Shown: piece by piece, positions 24,545-37,165 of the stretch
Layout of the letters: the number at the start of each line of letters is the position of its first letter
How positions within the stretch are numbered: position 1 is the first letter of the stretch
NCBI GenBank assembly: GCA_013400975.1
Contig: WBMZ01011578.1
Location: 17,501 to 81,500, forward strand
Reading direction: 5' to 3'
Source of the DNA: Atrichornis clamosus
Taxonomy: Eukaryota; Chordata; Aves; Passeriformes; Menuridae
DNA: 64,000 nt
The notes under the pieces: generated by a model
The model's input: only the letters and a program-made list of their open reading frames with translations
What the model was told of the DNA's origin: nothing
Database searches by the model: none
Translations under genes and position numbers: made by a program

Positions 24545-26877
24545 CTGAGGACAGAAAAGATTTAAGAACTGCCTTAAGAGAATGTAGTCCAAAAATAAAA
24601 ACCTGTAAATACAGAATATATGCAAATATTTTGAGGCTCTCATGACTGACTTTATTGTCAGTGAAGAAAATGGTATAGATAAGGTTGAAGGGTAATACTC
24701 TGGCAATTAGTAAAATTGCATTTTGACAGTAAACCAAAGTAGATATTACACAAAATGTAAACACTCCAGACAGTCATTTGTTTTACCTGAAATAGAGATA
24801 TGTTAAAAAATCTTCCACATACACACACCACAATATAAAGTAGTTAATGCATATAAACATCCATAGTTAAAGCTCTAATGTACCTGATGTAAAATCTAAA
24901 TTAAAAAATGTGAATTACAATGCAATATACTTTTTCCTCCAAATGCAAGATTGAAATTTTATGGTAAGAATACATTTAAGTAATATTTTCAGGATTATAA
25001 AACATTCTCAGTCCCACAAATGAAATGCTAAGATATACATTGTTCCAGGTTATATACAGAATAAAGCTGTAATTCAAACAGATTTCTGAGGCCTTCATAA
25101 ACCCTGAGTTTATGAATGGCAGCAGAGCTGACAGATTGAATTACAACCCAATTATTCTCTGAGTTCACATATTGTTACTAAAAACATCTCCTTTTTAATT
25201 AGTTACATCGGGATTCATAAAGTTAAATCTGGCTACACAGGAGCCACGCTGTCTTAGAAAGTGCACATTTCCATAGAATCACTCAAAGATCCACCAGATA
25301 AATCCATTACATGCTCTACTGATTAGTTCTTAAAAATATCTGTTATTAAACTTTTTGTTTTAAGGCTTTCAGTTGTGGAGAAAGAGTAGCAGAACATAAA
25401 ATCGCTTGCTTGCCTTGCACATATAAGCTAAAGTACATTTCAACAAGTTCAGAGTCTACTGAGAGCCTTTCTTTACAACCACAGGATTTATTATGCAGAA
25501 TGCCTTTTAATGCATACAATGTTAATTTTAACCCCAGTAATTTATTTATCTGAAATAAGGCTCCACCTGTCTCTAACGGTATGTTTGAAAGAGTGATGCT
25601 CTGCTGTCTCTTTTCCTATGCCATTCAGAATTCCACACTCGCAGTAGACTTGCAGGTCACCAGCCTGCTCCCATGAGAAGAAATCCAGAGGCAGAACAAC
25701 ACGTGAAGCTCTTTGTTCAGCACCCCTCTCATTACAAGACTGAGAAAGCTGCAGCACAACACCCACGTGACACCACGAGCTCACGAACCAGCCAAGTTGG
25801 TGGATTACTGTCTCCCTGTGGATGAAGTCTTCAAATAAGAAACATGCACAATTCACTAATTGAGGCATGACTTCACCTTCTGTTTGGGGAGGCTTGTACA
25901 GAAGCTACTGTTTGAAACACACAAGTCTGGGTTTTTTCCTATTTTTAGTCATGGTTAGAATGGAAGTAGCTGTTGATTAACAAACATACAATTCTGCCAA
26001 CTTATCTGCATGCATTAGTGACAAACCAGCAACAAGAAATTTTGTATAACTAATTTCATAGTCTGGGCAGATTCCAAGTGTTTGATTCTTTCTCCACAAT
26101 CCCCAGTAGCACATTCAAATCTGACATGGAAGCATTTAAATAGACAATTTTTTATTAAACTAAGAACTGTCTAAAATAATAAGGGGATCATAAATGCTAA
26201 TGTACTTTGATAACATGTATTACAATTTTTATGTAACACAGTTGGACAGTATTCCATTATTCTCCTTGAGTCAATACCAATATCTTCTGCTAGCTTGGAC
26301 TTTGAAAATTACTAGTTATCCTCTAAAAGGTCTACTTTTAATCTAACACTAATTATCCTCTGTAAGTCCCACTTTTTCTCATCTGCTCAAGAAATCACCT
26401 TATGTAACACTTTATAACATGGTTTTCCCTTTTGTCTACTAAACATAACCAGTAAGCAGCCCAGCTCTTGCTGTGCATTTCCAAGGATGATGGACATGTT
26501 CCAAACAAAGCAAAAAAATACATTCTCTCACACAGGAACAACATTATCCAAACACAACAGAAGTGTACCCAGCGAAAACAAGTAGCCTTCAAGTACCAGG
26601 AAGAGCTTTGTCTCTTACGGATCAGTTGTTCACTTTTGTCACTCCCACCTTTCCTTACTAATTCCACGCACTTTCCTCATTTTCTCTATTATATTCCATA
26701 CAGGGCTAGGCCAGGTATATAAAAAGGAAAAATTATTTTGCAGTTAAATCCTAGTCGAACTTGCCATTTTGGCAGCCAAAAATTCGTATGGCTAACAACT
26801 GAGGAGTAGTCAAAGCTTAGCACAAGCAACTACTGGTAACTTCAAGCTGTTTTCAGAAAAAGGTAAAAGCTTCATAC

Positions 26878-26915
<38 letters not shown>
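26878..26915. repeat. (TTA)n / (TAT)n microsatellite
   Basis: This is an uninterrupted run of about 12 to 13 trinucleotide units, flanked by CATAC on the left and CTACT on the right. It is a likely length-polymorphic marker. Confidence 0.95.
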
Positions 26916-26916
<1 letters not shown>

Positions 26917-27972
26917 TACTTCTGTTCTTGCAAATTCCCAAATGCAGGAACCAAAGGTCTTCATGAGGCGATGATCAAAATTACTACTCAGATAAATGAA
27001 GTCTATATGAAAAAATTTACTGCTTTATACCGTATGACAGCTGTGTTGATTATTTACATTCAAGAACTTTAAATTTAAACCTTTCCTTTCAGTCACCTTT
27101 TCCAAACACTGCATGTGCTTGGATTAGCTTTCTCATAACAAACAATTCAAGTTGTATCATCATCTAGGGCAGTTCAGATTTTCATTATGAAAACAGTATC
27201 CACATACATAGCATACCACTCAGATTTCTATTTTGAATTTGCCTCTGTAAGTGTGGAACTTTGCAAACTAAATATATATCCATACGTAAATGGATAATGA
27301 TGGCATGATATAACAGAGGAGTAACAGCCATCATTAAAAATCAAAGGCAAATGTGAGCTCACGGCACCTGTAAAAATGAACACACCTCTGCTTATATGTC
27401 TAAAACAAAGTTTTAATCATCTAATAAACACTTATTTTGTGAAACTTGGCACCTGGTACTTTTCCATTTAAGGGAAACAAAATGTTGAATAGAAATTTGT
27501 TAAGTGTAGCTCTGCTTTCAATAAAACAACTGTTCCCTGGCGAGCAGACCACTGCTGAGGCAAGGACAAGAATCTGACTCTTGCTGAAGGCTTAGTTCAA
27601 ATCCTAACTACACACAACACATTTTGTACACACGGGAGAGGCTATAAACTGTATTACTTAGATCAGATAACTCTGAGAGACAAATGCTTTCTTCTTAAGA
27701 AAAAGCTTGTTTAGAAACATCTGATTTTCCTCACAAAAAGAGCAAGTGCTCTTCATGGATTTAAACAATCATAATGGTCCTATCTGGTTCCTGCACTGGC
27801 CTCGTACACAAAATTGATCCTGAAGGTCTTTCTGAAAATAATTTCATTTCCTCCATCAAGTCCACCCCTTACGTTTGAGCTACAGTACAGCTTCCAGAAA
27901 GATGTCCCAATCTTTATTTCCTTTTTTTTTTGTAACCTTTCATACTTTTCTTTTTTTTTTAAAGGTTTGAAG

Positions 27973-28155
27973 ATCATGGAATCAAAATTGGTTTGGGTTG
28001 GAAGAGACCTTAAAGATCATCTCGTTCCAACCCCCTGCCATGGGCAAGGACACCTTCCACCAGACCAGGTTGCTCAGAGCCCCATCCAACCTGGCCTTGA
28101 ACATTTCCAGGGATGGGGCATCCACAGCTTCCCTGGGCAACATCTTCCAGACAAA
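27973..28155 (-). mobile_element. CR1 LINE 3' fragment
   Basis: It starts ATCATGGAATCAAAATTGG, a decayed CR1 3' end. It then shows GGTTGGAAGAGACCTTAAAG, CCCCCTGCCATGGGCAAGGA, CCAACCTGGCCTTGAAC and the CTTCCCTGGGCAAC segment. The 5' boundary is approximate because similarity fades after about 28150. Same orientation as LRBA. Confidence 0.88.
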
Positions 28156-30345
28156 AAAGATATTTCACACCATGTTCTCCCATAAAGAAGTTTTATAATA
28201 AAGTAATTAGTGTCAATTAAAACAAAGACAAAAAAAACCAAACAAAAATTTGCTAATCATAAGTATCTGTCTGCTTTCATCCTGATTTTTTTCCTCAGCA
28301 ACTAGATCACATTAGTTCTTTTTCTGTTAAACAAAAATTCTACCTAAAACACATTAAATATTTTTTCACAGCAAAAGGACAGCTTTTCCTTTCCTTGAAT
28401 AAACAGACAGATTAGTTGAATTTCTTGTCTTTTTCAAAGTATGCACACCCAAGTTGAAAGAAAATCTCAAGTCTACTAATTTCCTTCTTGCTGATGCTTC
28501 ATAATTTCTGTATGCAGACCCACAGACCATGCTTGCCTCATGCTACAATCTCATATACTTGCTGATTTTTTCAGTATTATTAAACACCAAAATACTGTTG
28601 AATGTGGTGATTTACACTCCACCTTCTTGATAGATTCTCTTCTCTTTTGTTTTTATTTATGACATGCTATTGAATTAAGATTTTTTTTTTCTGATTTTAA
28701 CACAAGAAGAGTGTGGATGGAGCATGGATGGACATGTTCAGTAGAAGTTAGACATGATATCTCTGAGTGCAAAGACTCTGGATGGCAGGGCTACTCTTCT
28801 GCTTGCAGTGCACACCAGATTCGAGGTCTCAGACAGACTTTTCTTCCTTTGTCTAAGCATTTTTTTTTTTCCAGACTAACATATTTAAAAACATGTGCTT
28901 AACTTTGAAAAGATGAGCAGCCTAGTAAAAACAAGCAAGGGGCTGGATTCCATGCTGGAAGTTAAATATATACTTGCATACTTTGCTGGGTCAGGAATGA
29001 AGTGCTAAACCACTGAGAGAAGGAGTTCCAGCCAAATACATGAGATAGACTGATTTTCATTTTTATGCTGGAAAACTATGAGAGACAGAGCTAAAACTCT
29101 TCCTCTGGTTTCTGGCTGCTGAATGCTTAGACGAGCAAGTAAAAAGGTCAAACATCTCCTTGCAACAAGCAAAAATGAGATACAAGAAGGAAAAAATGAA
29201 ACATGCAAGTGAAACAAGCTCAACAAATTCTGGGTCAGTATTACTAATGTCCAACAATTACCAATTTTAGTCAAAATACGAAAAAAGCTTTACAGGTGAC
29301 ACAACAGTTGTTTAGGCATAAATCTATCACAAAGTACTACAGGGAGTGACTATATACCTTCCAAACACTACACAACAGAGAACTCTGAGAGAGCCAAGAA
29401 AGGTAAGCTTTCCTACTGGCACTCCTCATAAACCTGGCATATAAGAGATTCTCTGACTTCCAAAGGAAATATGTTCTACATGGATACACATGGTTTTTTA
29501 TGGGATCTGACTGCTCAATGTGCTAAGTGGTGGAATTACTGTTGCAAGGAAGTTTTACAATTGCTTTGTGGAACACAGATACTTTACAGATACACTATTG
29601 AATTCCCAAAAAACACAGTTAAGTCCCTAAGGTCTTAAAGACTGAAGCTTGAGCACATTTATCACCTTAAAATAAGAGGTGGGGGGGAACCAACCAAAGC
29701 CCCAAAACTGTGCAGGCTCACCAAAATGCTGACTGGGACATGCAACTGCATTAAATGTAATGCACTTTGAAAAGACAGCTGAGGGGGGACACACCAATCC
29801 AATCTTGTCTGTCTAGGATAGCCTCTTAGGACACGTCAGAGCCCATTGACACCTGTTGTGTTCACATTCCAGAGACCCTGCACAGCACTATGACAGACGA
29901 TTGCTGAAAATGTCCCATCATGGCAACAGTACAACACATGCATACACACAGAATACACCACAAATACCTTCTGCTTACTCTTGCATTAATTTATTTTTTT
30001 AAAGCAGAAGTTACCAAAAACTTTCGACATTGAAAAAACATTTCCAAATCTTCAGGCACTCAAAAATATATTTTTCTCATAGACCCAGCAAATTAATTAT
30101 GTATTCTCACAAGCAAAACCTACCTTTGTCACTTACATACCCTCCAAATTACTAGCATCTCCAAGCTTACGTTAATTTTTAATTAAGACACAGTTCTCCC
30201 CAAAAAGCTTCTGCTTACTCATTAAGACACAGCAAAGCTCATGTTTCCAGTTGCTCAAAAATTATGCATTTAAATCTATGCAAAACTCGGTGAAATTGTT
30301 TAAAATGGTTTAAAAATGGCTGTGCATGTCACAGGATACCTTAGT

Positions 30346-30360
30346 GCACACACACACACA
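30346..30360. repeat. Short (CA)n repeat
   Basis: About seven CA units in a row. Minor simple repeat. Confidence 0.85.
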
Positions 30361-33300
30361 GAGAAATAAATTAGGTAGTGGCAAGAACCCCACTCAAGTC
30401 AGCTTATTCACCTCTGAAACACATCCAGACTACAATTTCTGGATTTGTAATAATTTTCAGCACGTTTAAAATGTCAGTTTAATTCTAGCCTAATGATCTT
30501 CTGTAGTTCAAATTCACACATAAACAAAGTGCTTCTGCTTCTGCTACAAAACTAAAACAATATCATAAAAACTCAGAAAAGAAATCACCAAAAATCTCTT
30601 TTACAGAACATACACTTAAACTGAACAGGTTGCTAGAAATAAAAAGCAAGGAAATGTGGAAAACAGTTCTTTTCTTTTACAAATCAAGACTAAGGTGCAG
30701 GTTCTATGTTATCAGAGTCTCAGGACAACGAAGCTGCCGTAAGGAGAGCAGACTGGTAGTAATCAATTCTAGTTTGGACCAGACCGCATTTATCATTTTT
30801 CTCCTGAGCCTTTTTTGGTCAATTATGCACAGAGTCTGTCAGTTATCATCCGTTTTTTCATTAATAGCTGTGTTTTTCTAACTATTTTCCATCACAGCAG
30901 TTGCTCCTATGGCAACACATCCTCTAACATTCATTCCTTGAGAGTGACCGCAGTGCTGTGAGTGAAAGACAATTGAATGGGGCAGCCTACATCTGTCCCC
31001 TATTTTCCATTCGGAAAGCATCCAAGTAATTGGCCAACTATTTTGATTGCCAAGTATTTCAATATTAAAAATATTTGCATCTATGATCAGTCAAAAGCAA
31101 TACAGACAATTTAAGACAAGGAACCGCAGGTGACATATGTTTAAATTTTGTTAGCACAAAAAAAAAAAAAACAGCTAAAGAAATATAAATGATTATAGCA
31201 TTCCAGATTTTATAGTACAGGATGTTATGTATTGAGAGAATGATACCAGTTGCATTTGGTTGTTTCTGGAGGGGTTTGGGACTTTCTTTTGGTTCGTTGG
31301 TGGAATTTTTACTTGGTAAGGATGTTCAACTTGCACACTGCTTGCCTTCCTTCTTCTCCCAAGAACTTTTGAATTAATTGTATAATTCCAACAAATATTT
31401 TTAATAGAAGGCTAGAGTGTCCCAGAAATAATAATTTTAAATCCAACAGAACACAAAACCCCTTGCAAGTTTCCTTTGGGAAAAGAAAAAAAAGCTTTTT
31501 TCAACTACACTGAAGGACATATTAGAAAATCCTCTGCCATGGAGGGAAGAATTTTGATTAGAATTCATTCCTCATTAGAAAACAGAGAATGTAGCAATAA
31601 GAAAAAGCTACAGAAAAACAAACTTACAAACTTCATTAGTTCTGCTTCTCCTGGATACACTTGTGAATCCGTTTCAGGTTGCTTGGTTTGGATAAGGATT
31701 TGAAAGGGCAAAGGCAAAGGAGAGGAAATTATACATGGATTCTGCTAGTTTAAAGATGTTGTCTTTCAACCAAACATTATGTGACATTTTTTTAAAGCAA
31801 CTGTTGTTTGAATATTCATTTACAAGTGTATAAAAATGTAAGCATAGAACGCTGTTCTATAATTCTTTGGATGGCCAAAAAAACCATGCTTGAGCAAATG
31901 AAAATTAACCATCTTCAAGAGTCTCTTCAACTGAAAATTGGAAAGAATAATTGCTGCAGCATGCTTAGGAGACTGATCCCTCAACCCCTGCCATGCCAAA
32001 GCCATTATCACCCCAAAGGGGATAATAACTGTCATGCCTAGTCTCAAGCTCGAGTACGTTTGTTAGTGCCCTGACTGATACAGAAAACAAGGCCCAGCAT
32101 AAGAGATGCTTCACACTAAAGTGTGCTAATGAATCAAAGCGACAGGATAGAGTTTTAATCTTCACAGAGCAAAGGAGTTGTTCACTAACCAGTCAAGTAC
32201 AGGAAGCAAGGCTCTAGCAAAAGGGGCATTTGTACATGCAAGGAAATAAAACAAATCTGGGTTTGGTTTAGTTCATAAATAATGGCTTGACCATCTTGTG
32301 CATAAGGAGGAAACATAATTAGTTCCAGGGTGAAAAAAAAGGAATCAGTCTAGACACCTTGGAAGACTCCAAAGGGGAGGACTGGCCATGGCAGTGAACT
32401 AGATCCCACCTAAAGGATGGTTGTGGTGAACAAATTCCCTGATCAGTAAGTTCTCGGGTTCAGGCTCCAAAACAGACTCTCCCTAAAGGGAGGACCTGAA
32501 GGTGAAAGGCAAGCACAAAGAATGAAATCCAAACTGACAGAAGTTCGGCAGGCTAAGGAAAACATTTCACAAGCTATCCTTCTGCTGCACAGATGGCTCA
32601 GTATGTGGAGAAGCCCTGGGTACAGGCACCTTTTTAACAAGGTTTCAAAGAGCATTAACAGTGTGCCCAGACACTACAATAATAGAGAACAATACTTACT
32701 AGTTTTTATTAAAACCAGATTAATGTTAAATGTAGGAATGTACTGAAATTAATGTTTCTTTTCCTGCACGGAAAGAGGTTATTCTCCACTACCCGCTCCT
32801 TTACCTTTTCGCTTACATTCTGTAGCCTCCTGACTTTCTACACAAGCTTTTTTCTTTTTACTATGCTTATAACCTGGCCTTCAAAACCTCAGTTGTGTAT
32901 TTCAGTTCTAGGCAGGTTTACAGCTCTGTGTTTCCACATACTAGGCTCCTGTTTAGAGATTTTTTTTTCAGTTCGAGATTCGAAATTTAACTGGGCACAA
33001 ACGTATCAATTCTGCTCTACACGTGAAGTGCACATGATATATCTGGAAAGGCAGGGAGCAACTATATGTGTAACACATTAGTTGCTTGTGAATATGATGA
33101 AATTCAGACCAGCAGTTCTGAATGCAGCACACACACTGTAGATCTTACGAGTCCCAGAGGCAAACTTTCTGCACATATTTCTGTCCAGGGAATCCTAGCC
33201 AAAACATGGCAAGCCCAAACATAAAACTTCCAACTGCTGTGAGAGAGAGAGGTACATTCATACCTTTCACATAAAAGCAAAAAATACATTTGAAAGCAAG

Positions 33301-34464
33301 CATAAGAAGAGATTTACATCTCCTCTTCTAGATCTCTTCCAGAAAGATTTTTCAGTCATCTTATTTGCCCAATAAACAAAAACTGGCAGAACACACCTCA
33401 AACTGGAATATCCTCTGGCATTGTTAGTCCAAAAAATCTAGTAATATATACTGGGAATAAAACCCTGGTTATAGGATGACCAAATTTCCTCCACCAAGGC
33501 AGCAGACAGTAGCAATTCTGTGACTCCACAAATTCTAGGCAATTCTCCCAGTCCTTAATTTTATTTTATTTATTGTAACTCTCATGTCATGGTGCTCTGC
33601 AGACAGCCTTCCTTACTTGCTGAACCAGGTCCGTCCTTTCTACCACTACGTTGTCTTCTTTACTAGTGCACTTGTAGAAACAGCTTAAAATTCAGCTTTT
33701 ATTATATAATTATGCAGATGAAGTCTAAAACGGTATCATTCAGATATTTTCTTAAGTTTTTATTAAAAGATATCAGCTTTTTGAGTTTCTAAGATTTTAA
33801 TTCTATGGCAAAAATACACAAAAAATAGCAAATAGAATAAAATACAAGGTCTCAGAGGTTTTAGTCCAAGTGTTAGCATATGTGAAAAAAAAAATAACAT
33901 GCAAGCTGCACAAAGAGAAGAAAAGAGCAGTTCTGGAATATAGTTGCTGTCATTTGAGGGATAATAGTTTCATTTTAGTGAATGATCCAAAGCCACAAAG
34001 CACCGCAGTGACCGATTCAGCAGTAACTATAAAGGCTCCTATAAACAGCCATGGAGCAGAGTGGAGACAGATAAAAGGAGCCATTTTTAAGGAATTAATC
34101 CCCTCTCCTCTTCACCATAATGAAAGTTAAGTTCCCACTTTAAAACAAAAAACCAAAAAGCCCCACTCTGCTACAAGTCAGAAATGAAGTGAAGTAACAA
34201 TTACATAGACGTTTTCTGCTAACCAAAACCACACTTTCCAGTCTTCAAGGGATCATTTGTCCCTGAGACAACCACTCTGCTCAGGCCAGACTATAAGTTA
34301 TTGATGTTGTTTATGGAGGTGGGGGAGTGATTCCATCTGTCTGTGATGGGCACTGCAGGTTTTGAAGAGAAAACAGTCAATTCCAAGCAGTTTACTGATA
34401 GAATGCTCTCTGAAAGCCTGACCTGGGCTAGCGCTACGTACAGCTCAGTCTCAGCAACTGATTT

Positions 34465-34490
34465 GTCCGTGATAATCGTCGTACACGGAC
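34465..34490. repeat. CpG-bearing hairpin GTCCGTG/CACGGAC
   Basis: A perfect 7-bp stem, GTCCGTG at 34465-34471 with CACGGAC at 34484-34490, encloses a 12-nt loop that itself contains TCGTCG. The cluster of CpG dinucleotides is unusual for this intron. Confidence 0.55.
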
Positions 34491-35710
34491 GAACCTTACA
34501 CTGTGGTTTACATGTGTGTGGGATCTCTATGTTATCTATGCTAATAAAACATTAATCAAGGGCCGAATTTATAGCAGGCGTTTTGTAAGTAAGGTCAAGG
34601 CAGGTCGGCCTCACATAATAGGAAACAACTATGGGCTAGATCTTAACACTGTAACTGAACACCCTTGTTACTTTACCTTGGCCCTTGGGATCAAGACTAG
34701 TAGCAAAATGTTTTTTCTGCCTCAGAATGGTGTTTCCCCTACCATAAACTGAAATACAACCATTAAAACCCATTAAAATGGCCATTATTTTTATTCTACA
34801 CCAGAACATCTACATTTTAAGAAAGAAACCATCTCAAATAGCCATTTTCCCCATTCCTACAATGATAAAAAGATATTTATGCAGCATATTAATTTATGTG
34901 ATAAATGATTTCTGTTTTTCATTCAGTAGCTGTCCTAATCATGCAAAATTTATTTTCCATTTGGATTCTTACTAGCTGAAGTTACTCACTAACAGAACTT
35001 AGGTCTAAATAAATGGCATTTCTTAAAACACACCTTAGCTAACTCATTAAGATATCTTTTAAAAAATCCTTTAGAAAAAAAGTAAACATTGCTCTTAGTC
35101 TGCCTCAACAATCAATTTGTAATGAAGAAAGTATTGATGGTTCTGAATAGTCACTACAAGTCAAAGAGCACGGCCTCATCACCTGCTCTGTCATTTTCTA
35201 TAAGTTCCAATAATATACATATAAAGTTATGGACAGAACATTAAACTAATTGGTAATATTAACCAGTTTCTTTTCCTTAAAGAGACTCTCTTCCTTTCTA
35301 TTTTATGAGATAGATCAGAAATAAATGAGCAAACTGGAATCTAATTTTTGAGACAGAGGCTTATCTTACAGTTCCTAGCTATAATGTCTTTCAAATATCA
35401 ATTCCCTTCCTCAAGATTAGCTGAATACAAATGATAGTTTCAACATTAACCAGTACACAAGGTCAGGAAGAAAGTAAATCCATGACACACAGATAAGCAA
35501 AATATTTAATGAAACTAAAGAGCATTGAGAGTCTGCAAAACCCCATATTTAGAATTAGAACTGAAGCAAAGTACTAAAGAACACAAAATCACTCATAGAA
35601 CCCAAAGAAAATGACATCAAAAAAAAGAAGAAAAAATATTTTTTAAAAGTTTCAAGCCACACAACTTCATGAAGGATAAGGTGCAGGTAACATCAAATAT
35701 TGTGGCTTAC

Positions 35711-35775
35711 CTTCCTTCATTGACAAGCTCAATAAAGGCAAGGCCAGCATTCTTCTGTATAGAGTTTTGCCACTC
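35711..35775 (-). CDS. LRBA: LRBA coding exon (EWQNSIQKN...LVNEG)
   Basis: This 65-nt exon encodes 21 codons plus AG. The minus-strand acceptor is TTTGTTTCCCCAG before GAGTGG, and the donor is GGAAG/GTAAGCC. The peptide starts [14 protein letters not shown] and ends LVNEG; the split arginine codon is completed in the next exon. It follows the phase-0 end of the exon at 54800-54861, giving LLCSQ-EWQNS across the junction, a conserved stretch of the neurobeachin family. ELVNEGR is LRBA-like; NBEA has ELINEGR as I recall it. Confidence 0.93.
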
Positions 35776-37134
35776 CTGGGGAAACAAAAAAAGAAGAGAA
35801 AACCACTTGTACAAAAGCAAAACTAGAAGAGACATTTTCAGCGACAAAATTCCACACTTTCTTTTCAGTTTTAGCAACTTTACCACCATCAGCAAACATC
35901 CAAGGCATTAATTGTGTGCTAATCAGGAAGCAGTGAATGGCAGCATGAAGGATCAGGACAGTATCATTTACTTAAGCTCATATTGAGGGACAAAGAAATT
36001 CCAAAAACATCCCACAAAGGACTCCATCATTTTCTTTTGCTATGTCATGCAATAATTCTGAACCTACTCTGGTTCAATGATGCTTTTTGCCTTACGGAAC
36101 CTTGACGGTGCTAGGAACTGCTTCACATTAAGGCAAGGCTCATTCTTTAGACACAAATTTCTCTTATAGCTTAAAGTCTAATTAGTATATTTCCCAATAA
36201 TAATCCACACTTCAGCATCACTCAGTTACCTCTACTCATTAAAAAATCTTTTGACAATCCAAATATTGCACCATTAACACACAACGTTTAAAAAAAAATT
36301 AACATATTTTTAACACACTGAAATTGTGGTAATGCCAAACAAACACGCATTGCACATTCCCCAGATCCAGCTGAACCTGGAATTAAAGCAAATTCTACAC
36401 CTCTTAAACATGTAGGTGGGTTTTGCCTGGCCCCCACAAGAGACACAGGGGAAAGCAACCAACTCAGATGACCTAACACTGGGGCTGGTTACCCTCATTT
36501 GAAAGATGAGAAGAAAACAAAATTAGGTAAAAACACAAAGTAAATTTTTTTCATCCTAGACAAAATAGGAACAAGTTGACAGAGTGAAAAACCAGAGTAG
36601 TAAATATAAAAACCTTACATTTTGGAGAAAATGTAGAAGCATTTGGATAGAACAGGACAAATACAACTCTTGATTTAAACTCTACAACTCTTCTAATCTA
36701 AAACAAAAGATTCGTTCTGCAGCAGACAGATTGGTACATTTCATGTGCTTTTCCACATCAGCTTCGTTGATTTTTTACATTTTCTTGCATGAAATAATAA
36801 TCCTAATGATTATCCACATCCATACATCCGTCACTCCGGTTCTTTTCAAAAATCTCATCAGCTCCAAGGCAGGCAAAAAGTTCAAAACGGCAAACATGTG
36901 TTAAATTTAAGATTTCTGAATTTAGGAGTTTTCAATATGCAGTGTCAGAGTGCATTTTTTGCTGCTCAGTGTTGCAGAATTGCCTCTCAGTCAGTGGCAC
37001 AGAGGTTTGGTCAGACACACACTACAACAATGTTGTTTATTTACAATTTCAATCTTGCTCCTCTGCCCCCTCCCCCCCCAAAAAATTCCAAATTTCAGAT
37101 ACAGGGGAAAGATTATAACTCTGATCTGTTGTTC

Positions 37135-37165
37135 CATGATAAACATGTTTATTGTGTTTATCATG
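37135..37165. repeat. Perfect 11-bp hairpin
   Basis: CATGATAAACA at 37135-37145 pairs with TGTTTATCATG at 37155-37165 across a 9-nt loop. A second small palindrome, TTATTCAT-C-ATGAATAA, lies about 80 bp on at 37242-37258. No function is known. Confidence 0.6.

Larger units (their letters stand above)
24545..35710 (-). other. LRBA: LRBA intron, 11.2 kb
   Basis: It holds a TTA microsatellite (26878-26915), a CR1 3' fragment (27973-28155), a short CA repeat (30346-30360), a CpG-bearing hairpin (34465-34490), and a block at about 30880-31140 that looks like a conserved non-coding element. No second gene is seen. A 108-codon antisense-looking frame in a GC-richer patch at 25542-25868 has no recognisable domain. 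Confidence 0.85.

Noticed and set aside
27590..27615. Possible tRNA B-box (AGTTCAAATCC)
   Set aside because: No A-box or cloverleaf can be built around it.
27814..28198. Plus-strand ORFs of 66 and 123 codons
   Set aside because: They read antisense through a CR1 3' fragment and are not genes.
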